A stretch of DNA of 64,000 bases from Sphingomonas sanguinis (GTDB taxonomy: Bacteria > Pseudomonadota > Alphaproteobacteria > Sphingomonadales > Sphingomonadaceae): the NCBI RefSeq assembly GCF_019297835.1, contig NZ_CP079203.1:3221001-3285000 (forward strand), read 5' to 3'. Below are positions 17,936 through 28,612 of this stretch, in pieces; within the stretch, counting starts at the first letter, position 1, and each line of letters starts with the position of its first letter. A program made the translations under genes and the position numbers. The notes under the pieces are model-generated. The model worked only from the letters and a program-made list of their open reading frames with translations, searched no databases and was not told where the DNA came from.

Positions 17936-18538
17936 ATGAAGGCTCTCGCTTTTGCCGCCCTGTTGGGCGCGACGACGCTGGGTTTGGCCGCACCGGCATT
18001 GGCCGAGGACGGGCCCGGCACCATCGCCGTGGCGCAGGCCGCGGCCGCACTCGCCCCCAACCGATTCGTCTGGGCCGATCCGTCGACGGTGCAGGCCGAT
18101 CCGGTCACCCAGCCGGTGACCGTGGTTGTCAGCATTCCGATGCAGCGTGCCTATGTCTATCGCGGCGACACGATGATCGCGGCGGCGACCGTGTCCACCG
18201 GCAAGGATGGCAAGGACACGCCCACGGGCGTTTTCCCGATCCTCCAGAAGCGCGAGATGCACCGCAGCAACCTGTACAACGCGGCGCCCATGCCGTTCAT
18301 GCAGCGGCTGACCTGGGACGGTGTGGCGCTCCATGCGGGCAACAATCCGGGCTTCCCCGATTCGCATGGTTGCATCCGACTGCCCGCCGCTTTTGCCAAG
18401 AAGCTGTTTTCGATCACCTCGGTGGGGACGAACGTGATCGTCACCGACCAGATGGTCGGCGATCATCTCGATCCGATGCTGCTGGAAACAGAGGCGAGCC
18501 AGGCGAATCAGGCGCAGCTGGCGTCACTGTCGCGGTGA
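17936..18538 (+). CDS. L,D-transpeptidase (YkuD domain)
   Basis: Periplasmic protein of 200 residues with a clear Sec signal peptide (KALAFAALLGATTLGLAAPALA). The YkuD domain follows: VVVSIPMQRAYVYRGDTMI, STGKDGKDTPTGVFPI and the active site NPGFPDSHGCIRLP with catalytic Cys. These enzymes form 3-3 peptidoglycan crosslinks or attach proteins to murein. I use ATG 17936, preceded by AAGGAAAAGGG as ribosome site. A family A repeat pair follows. Confidence 0.92.
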   Translation: MKALAFAALLGATTLGLAAPALAEDGPGTIAVAQAAAALAPNRFVWADPSTVQADPVTQPVTVVVSIPMQRAYVYRGDTMIAAATVSTGKDGKDTPTGVFPILQKREMHRSNLYNAAPMPFMQRLTWDGVALHAGNNPGFPDSHGCIRLPAAFAKKLFSITSVGTNVIVTDQMVGDHLDPMLLETEASQANQAQLASLSR

Positions 18539-18552
18539 GGTTGTTCCCTTGC

Positions 18553-18622
18553 GCTTCGACTACGCTCAGCGTGAACGGGGTTTAGTATCAAGCTCCGTTC
18601 AGCCTGAGCGAAGTCGAAGGCC
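18553..18622. repeat. Family A repeat, inverted pair (one diverged)
   Basis: Copies at about 18553-18580 (diverged: CTTCGACTACGCTCAGCGTG) and 18595-18622 (standard), in opposite orientation, between the convergent L,D-transpeptidase and HAD genes. Confidence 0.8.
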
Positions 18623-18632
18623 ACGCGAAGGC

Positions 18633-19292
18633 CTAAGCCACCAATCCCAAAGCCCGAAGCTGCGGCCGCAACGTCGCCTCATCGGTAAAGTGCAGCGCAT
18701 GCATTCCCAGCGCCGCCGCCGCATCGATATTCGCGCGGTTGTCGTCGATGAATACCGCCTGCCCCGGCTCCAACCCGAATCGGGTGAGCGCGAGGCGGTA
18801 GATGGCGGGATCGGGCTTCACCAGCTTTTCGGCGCCCGACACCACGATATCACGGAAGCGATCGAACAGCGCCGATTCGCGCGCGCGGAAGGGCGGCCAG
18901 AATTCGTGGCTGAAGTTCGTAATCGCGAACAGGGGCACGCCCGCCGCATCCAGTTCGGCGACGAGTTCGTGCATCCCGGCGATCGGATCACCGATGCTGT
19001 CGCTGAAGCGCGGCCCCCAGGCGGCGATCAGTTCCCGATGCTGCGGGTACAGCGCGATCAGCTCCGCCGAGGTGTCGGCGAAGTCGCGGCCCGCATCATG
19101 CTGGAAATGCCACTCGGTGGTAACGACGTCGCGCACAAATGCATCGAGCGCCCGATCGTCCGCGATCAGGCGCCGATACAGGATCCGGGGATCCCAGTCG
19201 TAAAGCACACGACCGACGTCGAAGATGACGGCGGTCGGCCGATCGGCGTGCGTCGCGAGCCGTTCGCCCGCCACGTTCGATTCGATCGGCAT
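18633..19292 (-). CDS. HAD-family hydrolase (HAD-IA, YihX-like)
   Basis: Phosphatase-like protein of 219 residues. Motif I is AVIFDVGRVLYDWDP, motif II FAITNFSHEFW, motif III lysine in GAEKLVKPDPAIYRLAL, and motif IV FIDDNRANIDAAAALGM. The motif I form with DVGR matches the YihX/haloacid-dehalogenase-like subgroup that acts on sugar phosphates. It is codirectional with the rpmJ gene, 9 bp downstream of it. The actual substrate is unknown. Confidence 0.88.
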   Translation of the reverse strand: MPIESNVAGERLATHADRPTAVIFDVGRVLYDWDPRILYRRLIADDRALDAFVRDVVTTEWHFQHDAGRDFADTSAELIALYPQHRELIAAWGPRFSDSIGDPIAGMHELVAELDAAGVPLFAITNFSHEFWPPFRARESALFDRFRDIVVSGAEKLVKPDPAIYRLALTRFGLEPGQAVFIDDNRANIDAAAALGMHALHFTDEATLRPQLRALGLVA

Positions 19293-19301
19293 CAGGGCTG
19301 A

Positions 19302-19427
19302 TTAGCCCTGGCGCGCCTTGAAACGACGGTTGGTCTTGTTGATGACATAGGTGCGGCCGCGACGGCGGATCACGCGGTTGTCCCGGTGACGATCCTTGAG
19401 CGACTTCAGGGAATTGCGGATCTTCAT
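19302..19427 (-). CDS. rpmJ: 50S ribosomal protein L36, cysteine-free type
   Basis: Basic protein of 41 residues beginning [20 protein letters not shown] and ending [12 protein letters not shown], clearly L36 of the large ribosomal subunit. It has none of the four zinc-binding Cys/His residues of the classic form, so it is the zinc-independent type that is standard in alphaproteobacteria. The ATG at 19427 is preceded by GAAGCGAATCG; the upstream in-frame extension is not ribosomal sequence. Confidence 0.95.
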   Translation of the reverse strand: MKIRNSLKSLKDRHRDNRVIRRRGRTYVINKTNRRFKARQG

Positions 19428-19615
19428 GATCGATTCGCTTCTTTTGAACTGGAGGGTGATCTGGAAAGCGTCGCCGCCTAGTGGCAACCGGCGCTTAAGT
19501 CAAGGTTCCGGCATGACGGATGGGTCATGATCGCCGCGCCCTCTTCCGCCACCGGATCATCCCTCATATGTCATGCGTTGCCCATCCGTAACATCCTTTA
19601 AGGTGTCTTCAACGC

Positions 19616-20233
19616 ATGAAAGCCCGCTCGCTCCTGATCCTCGCGGCCGCCGCCGGTACGCTGGCCGCCTGTTCCACCACGGGCGGGCGTCTGCCGCCGA
19701 CCGAGGTGATCCGCTATCACCTGGGCGAGCCGATCGCGCGCGGGACCATCCGGGTCGAGCCGCTGTCGAACACCGGCCCGGCCAGCATCGAGTTCAAGAC
19801 CTATGCCGCCGCGGTCGAGACCGCGCTGCTGCGCAATGGCTATACGCTGCCCCAGGGCGATGCGCAGCCCGACTATATCGCGACCGTGTCCTTCACCCGC
19901 GCCAACCGGCTGGGGCCGCCGCGTCCCTCGCCCTTCTCGATCGGTCTGGGGGGCGGCAGCTTCTCGGGCGGTCGTGGCGGTGGCGTCGGGCTGGGCGGGG
20001 GGCTGAGCTTCCCGATCGGCAAGAGCCAGCCGCAGGAGATCATCGGCACCGAATTGTCGGTCCAGATCAAGCGCCGCATGGACCAGTCGCCTATCTGGGA
20101 AGGCAGCGCACGCAACATCGCGCCGGTTCAGACGCTGGCCAAGCTGGACGCGCAGGCGCAGGCCGCCAAGCTCGCCGATGCGCTGTTCACCAAATTCCCC
20201 GGCGAATCGGGCCGCACGATCGAGGTGAAGTAA
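19616..20233 (+). CDS. DUF4136-type lipoprotein
   Basis: Predicted lipoprotein of 205 residues. The signal peptide ends in a lipobox LAAC at about residues 16-19, so it should be lipid-anchored in the envelope. The body (IEFKTYAAAVETALLRNGYT, PDYIATVSFTR, and QIKRRMDQSPIWEGSARN) fits DUF4136, which has no known biochemical role. A glycine-rich stretch, GGGSFSGGRGGGVGLGGGL, interrupts the domain. It lies four bases before the M14 peptidase gene and is probably cotranscribed with it. Confidence 0.8.
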   Translation: MKARSLLILAAAAGTLAACSTTGGRLPPTEVIRYHLGEPIARGTIRVEPLSNTGPASIEFKTYAAAVETALLRNGYTLPQGDAQPDYIATVSFTRANRLGPPRPSPFSIGLGGGSFSGGRGGGVGLGGGLSFPIGKSQPQEIIGTELSVQIKRRMDQSPIWEGSARNIAPVQTLAKLDAQAQAAKLADALFTKFPGESGRTIEVK

Positions 20234-20237
20234 GACG

Positions 20238-21344
20238 ATGACGCTGACCATCAACGCGTCCTTCGACGGCGGCAACATCCGCGTGGTGGCGATCGAAGGC
20301 GACCGGGTCGACCTGGAAATCGTCAAGGACAAGGATTCGGACTTCTATCAGTGGTTCTATTTCCGCGTCGGCGGGGCGAAGGGGCGCACGCTGACCTTCC
20401 GCATCCTGAACGGCGCGGATTCGGCCTTTCCCGATGGCTGGCCGAACTACCATGTCCGCGCCTCGACCGACCGGCGGGAATGGCGAATGACGCCGACGAC
20501 CTATGCCGACGGCGTGCTGGAATGGCAGTGGACGGGCGAGTCGGACCTCGCCTGGTTCGCCTATTTCGAGCCGTACACGATGGAGCGGCACAGCGACCTG
20601 ATCGCGCGAATCGCCGCGCGGGGCGTTCATCACGAAGAGATCGGCCAGACGCTGGACGGCCAGCCGATTGACTATTTCCGCCTTGGCTCCGGCCCCAAGC
20701 AGGTGTGGCTCTATGCCCGCCAGCATCCGGGCGAATCGATGGCCGAATGGTGGATGGAGGGCGCGCTGGACTGGCTGACCAGCCCGGCGGCCGAGTCGCT
20801 GCTGGCGGCGGCGACCGTCCATGTCGTGCCCAACATGAACCCCGATGGCACGCGGCGCGGGCATCTGCGCACCAATGCGGCGGGGGTGAACCTCAACCGC
20901 GAATGGCATGAGCCGACCCCCGAGCGCAGTCCCGAAGTGCTGTGCGTGCGCAACCGCATGGACCAGACCGGCGTCGATTTCGCGATCGACGCGCATGGCG
21001 ACGAGGCGATTCCGGCGAACTTCATCGCCGGGTTCGAGGGGATTCCCAGCTGGACCGAGGAGCATGGCGCCAAATTCTATGAATTCGGCCGCCGCCTCGC
21101 CGCGCATACGCCCGATTTCCAGACCCAGATGGGCTATGAGAAGTCGAGCGCGGGCAATGCGAACCTCGCCATGTCGACCAACCAGCTCGCCGAGCGGTTC
21201 GGTGCGGTGTCGGTGACGCTGGAAATGCCGTTCAAGGACCATGCCCCGAATCCGGACCGCGTCCATGGCTGGTCCGGCGAGCGTTCGGCCAAGCTGGGCG
21301 TGGCGTGCCTGGAGGTGCTGTCGGAGATGATCGGGGAGATTTGA
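20238..21344 (+). CDS. M14-family zinc carboxypeptidase (cytosolic carboxypeptidase-like)
   Basis: Metallopeptidase of 368 residues without a signal peptide. An N-terminal beta domain (residues about 1-120) precedes the M14 catalytic domain. Zinc and substrate residues are visible in ARQHPGESMAEWWMEG (HxxE), NMNPDGTRRGHLRTNAAGVN, LNREWHEPTP and FAIDAHGDE, with the catalytic Glu in VTLEMPFKDH near the C-terminus. This arrangement matches the bacterial relatives of eukaryotic cytosolic carboxypeptidases (CCP/AGBL). Substrates in bacteria are not established. Confidence 0.88.
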   Translation: MTLTINASFDGGNIRVVAIEGDRVDLEIVKDKDSDFYQWFYFRVGGAKGRTLTFRILNGADSAFPDGWPNYHVRASTDRREWRMTPTTYADGVLEWQWTGESDLAWFAYFEPYTMERHSDLIARIAARGVHHEEIGQTLDGQPIDYFRLGSGPKQVWLYARQHPGESMAEWWMEGALDWLTSPAAESLLAAATVHVVPNMNPDGTRRGHLRTNAAGVNLNREWHEPTPERSPEVLCVRNRMDQTGVDFAIDAHGDEAIPANFIAGFEGIPSWTEEHGAKFYEFGRRLAAHTPDFQTQMGYEKSSAGNANLAMSTNQLAERFGAVSVTLEMPFKDHAPNPDRVHGWSGERSAKLGVACLEVLSEMIGEI

Positions 21345-21384
21345 TCCGTGCGGGCGGGGAAGCCCTTGGGAGAGGGTTTCCCTT

Positions 21385-21463
21385 GGCCTTCGACTTCGCT
21401 CAGGCTGAACGGAGTTTGGAGCGGATTCCCGACACCCGTTCAGCCTGAGCGAAGTCGAAGGCC
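21385..21463. repeat. Family A repeat, inverted pair
   Basis: Copies at 21385-21412 and 21436-21463 in opposite orientation between the convergent M14 peptidase and phosphomannomutase genes. Confidence 0.88.
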
Positions 21464-21473
21464 ACGCCCGACG

Positions 21474-22859
21474 CTATCGCCGCACCCCCTCCGCCGCGAG
21501 ATAGCCATCCATTTCCGCCAAAACCCGCTCCAGTCCGGCGCTATCCCCCGACTCGGCGCGCACGGTCAGCGCGGCCTGCGTATTGGACGCGCGGAGCAAC
21601 CACCAGCCATCCGCCGTCCGCACCCGGACGCCATCGGTGTGGTTGATGTCCGCCCCGTCACGCGCCAGCGCCGCCGCCACGCGCTCGACAAGCGCGAACT
21701 TGTCCGCCTCCGGCACGACGATTCGCGTCTCGGGAATATCGACCATCGCGGGCATCGTACCGCGCAGCTCGGTCATCGAGCGACCTGCCAGACGGACGCT
21801 GCGAATCAGCCGGATCGCGGCGTAATGCGCATCGTCGAAGCCGTACCATTCGCCCGCGAAGAACATATGCCCCGACATCTCGCCGCCTAGCGGAGCGGCT
21901 GTTTCGAGCATCTTGGTCTTCATCAGGCTGTGGCCGGTCTTCCACATGACCGGCTGGCCGCCGAGCGCCTCGATATGGTCGAACAGCGCCTGGCTGGCCT
22001 TCACGTCCGCGACGATCGGCGCGCCGGGATGCTCGGTCAGGGCAGGGCCTGCCAGCAGCATCAATATCTGGTCGCCCCAGATGACCCGGCCCCGTCCGTC
22101 CACCGCGCCGATCCGGTCGCCATCGCCGTCGAAAGCGAATCCGAAATCGAGCTGCTTGGCGGCGACCAGATTCTTCAGCGCGTCTAAATTCGCCTCGACC
22201 GTCGGATCGGGGTGATGATGCGGGAAATGACCGTCCACATCGGTGAACAGCGTGTGATGCTCACCCGGCAGGCGCTGGACCAGCTTTTCGATGACCGGGC
22301 CGGACGCGCCGCTGCCGCAGTCCCAGCCGATCCGGTATTCGCCGCCCCCATAGCCGGCCAGCAGCCGTTCGACATAGGCGTCGAGAATGTCGACCTGCTC
22401 GACCGTACCCGCGCCCTCAGTCCAGTCGCGTGCCGCCGCCATGCGGGCCAGGTCCTGGACATCCTCGCCGAAAAAGGGGCGATGGCGCAGCACCATCTTG
22501 AAGCCGTTGTCGTCGCGGGGATTATGGCTGCCCGTTACCTGTACGGCGCCGTCCACCTTTAGGGTCGCTTCAGCGAAATAGACCATCGGCGTCGGGCCAA
22601 GGCCGATGCGCACGACATCGACGCCGCTGTCGGTCAGCCCGTCGACCAGCGCGGCCTCCAGCATCGGTGAGCTGAGCCGTCCGTCGCGCCCGACCACGAC
22701 GCGGGCGCCGCCCGCCCGCCGTACCCGCGTCGCGAACCCGCGACCGACCGCATAGGCGGCGCCCTCGTCCAGCGTCTCGGGCACGGTGCCGCGCACGTCG
22801 TATTCGCGGCAGGCGCTCGGGTGGATCGCGGCGATCCGCTCAGCCCCCCGATCACCCAT
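21474..22859 (-). CDS. Phosphomannomutase/phosphoglucomutase
   Basis: Alpha-D-phosphohexomutase of 461 residues, interconverting mannose-6-P/mannose-1-P and probably the glucose forms, feeding GDP-mannose and exopolysaccharide. The phosphoserine loop is QVTGSHNPRDDNGFK (Ser near 110), the Mg loop is FAFDGDGDRIGAVD, the sugar-binding loop is GGEMSGHMFF and the phosphate loop is VRAESGD. It overlaps the DnaJ-like gene start by eight bases. The order mipZ-dnaJ-like-mutase suggests one transcript. Confidence 0.92.
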   Translation of the reverse strand: MGDRGAERIAAIHPSACREYDVRGTVPETLDEGAAYAVGRGFATRVRRAGGARVVVGRDGRLSSPMLEAALVDGLTDSGVDVVRIGLGPTPMVYFAEATLKVDGAVQVTGSHNPRDDNGFKMVLRHRPFFGEDVQDLARMAAARDWTEGAGTVEQVDILDAYVERLLAGYGGGEYRIGWDCGSGASGPVIEKLVQRLPGEHHTLFTDVDGHFPHHHPDPTVEANLDALKNLVAAKQLDFGFAFDGDGDRIGAVDGRGRVIWGDQILMLLAGPALTEHPGAPIVADVKASQALFDHIEALGGQPVMWKTGHSLMKTKMLETAAPLGGEMSGHMFFAGEWYGFDDAHYAAIRLIRSVRLAGRSMTELRGTMPAMVDIPETRIVVPEADKFALVERVAAALARDGADINHTDGVRVRTADGWWLLRASNTQAALTVRAESGDSAGLERVLAEMDGYLAAEGVRR

Positions 22860-23121
22860 CGCGGCGCGCCATTAACAGGTCGCGCGCGGCGTTGACCCGC
22901 CGCGTCAGGTCGGCCGAGCCGCCGCGATCGGGGTGGACTTGCCCGATCAGGCGACGATGCGCCTGGCGGATCGCCTCGGCATCCGCGCCCGGCGGCAGGT
23001 CCAGGATCGCCAGCGCATCCGCCTCGTCACGCGGCAGCCGGGGCGCGGGTTTCGGCCTGGCCGGGCGCGGCATATAGCGCCACACCAGCCAGATGACCGC
23101 CAGCGCGATCAGCCATTTCAT
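22852..23121 (-). CDS. Membrane-anchored short J-domain protein
   Basis: Protein of 89 residues: an N-terminal transmembrane helix (WLIALAVIWLVWRYM) followed by a short J-domain, AIRQAHRRLIGQVHPDRGGS, with the HPD motif. This type resembles the TIM14/DjlA-like small anchored J proteins that recruit Hsp70 to the membrane. It overlaps mipZ (start within its last four bases) and the mutase gene, so the three are coupled. Confidence 0.85.
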   Translation of the reverse strand: MKWLIALAVIWLVWRYMPRPARPKPAPRLPRDEADALAILDLPPGADAEAIRQAHRRLIGQVHPDRGGSADLTRRVNAARDLLMARRDG

Positions 23122-23933
23122 GCGGCGGCGTCTGCCTCTTTGGTAGCCATTTCGGCCCCCGCCTCGGGCAGTTGCAGCGCGGCCATCATTTCGCGCAGTT
23201 CCTGCCGCGCGGCGACATGGCCCAGCCCCATCGCGCCGAATTCCTTGGCGTCGATCATGGTCAGGCCGTTGGGGAACATCTCACGATAGATGACGCGCTC
23301 GCCCAGCCCCGGGATGACGCGGAAACCGACCCGGCGCGACAGGTCGACCAGTGCATCCGACACGCGGCGCATGTTGCGCGCCTCGATATGCTGAAGCCGG
23401 TTGCGCAGCACGACCCAGTCGATGGTGGTGCCGTCGGCACGCGCCCGCTGCTTGCGCGCGTCCCAGATCAGCTCCGAATAGAAGCTGGGGCGCGTCACCT
23501 GGAATGTCTCCGGGTCGACTTGTCCGATCAGGTCGAAGTCGACGAAGCTGTCGTTCATCGGCGTGACCAGCGTGTTGGACAGGGCCGCCGCCGTGCGCGC
23601 GAAGTGATCGTCGCGCCCCGGCGTGTCGACGATCAGGAAGTCGGCGTCCTGCGACAGGCCGAACCACAGCTCCTCGAACCCTTCCTCCGTCTGGCTGGTG
23701 TGAGTCGCATGGATGGGCATGGGCAGCTTGTGCCCGGTGCGCTTGATCGTCTCGGCCCGATTGTCGAGATAGCGGCCGACCGTCCGCTGGCGATGATCCA
23801 GATCGAGGCACGCGACGCGTGCACCCTTGGCGGCCAGCGCGATCGCCACATGAACCGCCGTCGTCGATTTGCCTGTGCCACCTTTTTCATTGGCAAAGAC
23901 AATCACGTGCGTTGAAGATAGCCGTTCCGGCAA
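23118..23933 (-). CDS. mipZ: Division-plane positioning ATPase MipZ
   Basis: ParA/MinD-superfamily ATPase of 271 residues. In Caulobacter MipZ forms a gradient from ParB at the poles and inhibits FtsZ, placing the septum at midcell. The deviant Walker A is FANEKGGTGKSTTAVH, followed by VACLDLDHRQRTVGRY and FLIVDTPGRDD. A TTG at 23933 is the only start that leaves a short N-terminal tail before THVIVFANEKG; no ATG is available. It is divergent from panC with about 75 bp between. Confidence 0.9.
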   Translation of the reverse strand: MPERLSSTHVIVFANEKGGTGKSTTAVHVAIALAAKGARVACLDLDHRQRTVGRYLDNRAETIKRTGHKLPMPIHATHTSQTEEGFEELWFGLSQDADFLIVDTPGRDDHFARTAAALSNTLVTPMNDSFVDFDLIGQVDPETFQVTRPSFYSELIWDARKQRARADGTTIDWVVLRNRLQHIEARNMRRVSDALVDLSRRVGFRVIPGLGERVIYREMFPNGLTMIDAKEFGAMGLGHVAARQELREMMAALQLPEAGAEMATKEADAAA

Positions 23934-24008
23934 CTCGTCGCTTCCTTATTGATCCCCGTTGCCACCCTACATAGAAGCCCTCGGCGTGGGGAACGAGGGG
24001 TAAAATCA

Positions 24009-24854
24009 GTGCAAGTCATTCGGGATCGCGAAGCCTTGGTCGAGGCGCTCGCCGCTCTGCGGGCCGAGGGCGCGCGCGTGGCGCTGGTGCCGACCATGGG
24101 CGCGCTCCACACCGGGCATATCGCGCTGATCGAGGCGGCGAAGCGGCCGGGCACCAAGGTCGTGGCGTCGATCTTCGTGAACCCCAAGCAGTTCGGCGCG
24201 GGCGAGGATCTTGGCCGCTATCCCCGGCGCGAGCAGTCCGACATCCGGATGCTGACCGAGGCGGGCTGCGACCTGCTGTGGATGCCGAGCGTCGAGGTGA
24301 TGTACCCGGAGGGGCATGCGACCTCGATCCGCGTCGACGGCGTCAGCGAAGGGCTGGAGGGCGCATCGCGCCCTGGCCATTTCGACGGAGTCGCCACCGT
24401 CGTCGCCAAGCTGTTCAACCAGGTCGGCCCCGACGCCGCCTATTTCGGCGAGAAGGATTTCCAGCAGCTGGCGGTGATCCGCCGCATGGTCGCCGATCTC
24501 GACTTCCCCATCGACGTGGTCGGCGTGCCCACCCAGCGTGACGATGACGGCCTCGCCCTGTCGTCGCGCAACATCTATCTCGACGAGGAGCAGCGGGCCA
24601 AGGCGGTCGCCCTGCCGCGGGCGCTGGGCGTCGCGGCGCGCGCCATTGGGCGCGGTGAGGAAGTGGCGACCATTTTGGCCGATGCCCGCGCGACGCTGAC
24701 CGCTGCCGGATTCGAGGTCGATTATGTCGAGCTGGTCGACGCGGTAACACTTTCACTCGATTGCAATGTCGGTCGCCCGTGCAGGCTGGTCGCCGCCGCA
24801 CGTATGGGATCGACCAGACTGATCGATAATATCGCTGTCACCGACCCGTCATGA
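24009..24854 (+). CDS. panC: Pantothenate synthetase
   Basis: Joins pantoate and beta-alanine with ATP to make pantothenate for coenzyme A. The protein is 281 residues with ALVPTMGALHTGHIALIEAA (HxGH nucleotide motif), SIFVNPKQFGAGEDLGRYPR, AYFGEKDFQQLAVIRRM and the KMSKS-like DGLALSSRNIYL. The start is GTG at 24009 with GAGGGG eight bases upstream; the in-frame ATG at 23949 would add nonfamily sequence. Confidence 0.95.
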   Translation: MQVIRDREALVEALAALRAEGARVALVPTMGALHTGHIALIEAAKRPGTKVVASIFVNPKQFGAGEDLGRYPRREQSDIRMLTEAGCDLLWMPSVEVMYPEGHATSIRVDGVSEGLEGASRPGHFDGVATVVAKLFNQVGPDAAYFGEKDFQQLAVIRRMVADLDFPIDVVGVPTQRDDDGLALSSRNIYLDEEQRAKAVALPRALGVAARAIGRGEEVATILADARATLTAAGFEVDYVELVDAVTLSLDCNVGRPCRLVAAARMGSTRLIDNIAVTDPS

Positions 24855-24928
24855 GTTAACCAATTTGTGACCGTTTTGGCCATAGACCTAGTGTCGGACG
24901 CAGAGGGGTCCGAACAGAGGGGCAGGAT

Positions 24929-25234
24929 ATGGCCAATAGCAGCAAGTCCGCACAGTTTCTGATGGAAAGCCGGTTCGCCGACCATGTGGCGACCGATGAC
25001 GGTGCGACGATGTACGATCTGGGGGTCGCCTATTCGACCGGGTCCGCAGGCAAGCAGTTGGATTTGGTCGAGGCGCATAAGTGGTTCAACCTGGCGGCGG
25101 TCGCGGGTTTCCTGCCGGCGCAGATCGCGCGCGCCGAAGTGGCCAGCGACATGACCGCCCGCGAAATCGCCGAGGCGCAGCGTCAGGCCCGCGCTTTCCT
25201 CCACGGCAACATGCCACAGATGCGCGCGGCCTGA
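24929..25234 (+). CDS. Short Sel1-repeat protein
   Basis: Protein of 101 residues with one recognisable Sel1-like (TPR-related) repeat: MYDLGVAYSTGSAGKQLDLV then EAHKWFNLAAVAGFLPAQ. A charged helix AREIAEAQRQARAFLHG follows. Sel1 repeats mediate protein contacts, and a single copy suggests a small adaptor. It has a good ribosome site (GGGGCAGGAT before ATG 24929). No partner is suggested by its neighbours panC and topA. Confidence 0.75.
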   Translation: MANSSKSAQFLMESRFADHVATDDGATMYDLGVAYSTGSAGKQLDLVEAHKWFNLAAVAGFLPAQIARAEVASDMTAREIAEAQRQARAFLHGNMPQMRAA

Positions 25235-25252
25235 ACCTGCCGACCGCCGCAT

Positions 25253-25287
25253 GCTGATCCGCCCGAACGGGGCGGGCCGGGATCAGC
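25253..25287. terminator. Bidirectional hairpin between convergent genes
   Basis: GCTGATCC at 25253-25260 pairs with GGATCAGC at 25280-25287, with an inner CGCCC/GGGCG pairing. It sits between the converging Sel1 and topA genes, where a shared terminator is expected. The U-run is weak. Confidence 0.5.
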
Positions 25288-25305
25288 TTACGGAATCGGT
25301 TCGAC

Positions 25306-27915
<2,610 letters not shown>

Positions 27916-28014
27916 GAGTGGTAAAATGCGTCCCTTACGTGTGTACGCGAGGATGGGGAGGGGGCGGGGGGCCGTCAAGCGGGGTTGGTTCGGGTGTGGC
28001 GGGTGTCGGGGCGT

Positions 28015-28101
28015 GGCCTTCGACTTCGCTCAGGCTGAACGGATGGTGGCATGTGTGGCCATATCCCCAAACTCCGTTCAGCCTGAGCGAAGTCGAAGGC
28101 C
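28015..28101. repeat. Family A repeat, inverted pair
   Basis: Copies at 28015-28042 and 28074-28101, opposite orientation, about 31 bp apart, between topA and the GNAT gene. Both match the standard unit closely. Confidence 0.88.
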
Positions 28102-28105
28102 ATGC

Positions 28106-28612
28106 TCAACCCTCGCGAATAAAGCGCATGGCTTCTCCCCGGTAATGCGGCCGGTCATGCAAGGCATAACCCAGCCGCTCCGCCAGCCTGATCGACCCGA
28201 GATTGACCGGCGAAATGATGCACTGGGTCGAGGACGGCGCATGATGCTCGTCCATCCAGCGGTGCGCAGCGCTCGCCGCCTCGAACGCAAAGCCCTTGCC
28301 ATGCGCGGCGCTGGTGAAAACCCACGCCGCTTCCGGTGGCGACGGTGTCAGCTTCGGTGTCACCTCACGCCGAAAATCCATGAAGCCTGTCTCTCCGAGA
28401 TACTGGCCGCTCATCCGGTCGCAGACGGCGAACAGGCCGTGGCCGAATACGGACCAATAGCCGATGAAGCGGAGCAGCCGCATCCACGCTTCCTCGCCGG
28501 TCATCGGTGCCCCGGCATGGCGGACCACCACCGGATCGGCGACCATCGCCGCATAGGCGTCGTAATCCGCGATCTCATAGGGGCGCAAAGTCAGGCGCTC
28601 GGTCTGGATCAT
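28106..28612 (-). CDS. GNAT acetyltransferase (RimJ/RimL-like)
   Basis: Protein of 168 residues beginning IQTERLTLRPYEIADYDAYA, the classical opening of the Acetyltransf_3 (RimJ/RimL) group. Later blocks are GLFAVCDRMSGQYLGETGFM, AWVFTSAAHGKGFAFEAASA (the acetyl-CoA site) and VNLGSIRLAERLGY. Its ATG overlaps the dprA stop by four bases, so it is cotranscribed with dprA and plsY. Substrate is unknown; ribosomal proteins and small amines are both possible in this family. Confidence 0.88.
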   Translation of the reverse strand: MIQTERLTLRPYEIADYDAYAAMVADPVVVRHAGAPMTGEEAWMRLLRFIGYWSVFGHGLFAVCDRMSGQYLGETGFMDFRREVTPKLTPSPPEAAWVFTSAAHGKGFAFEAASAAHRWMDEHHAPSSTQCIISPVNLGSIRLAERLGYALHDRPHYRGEAMRFIREG

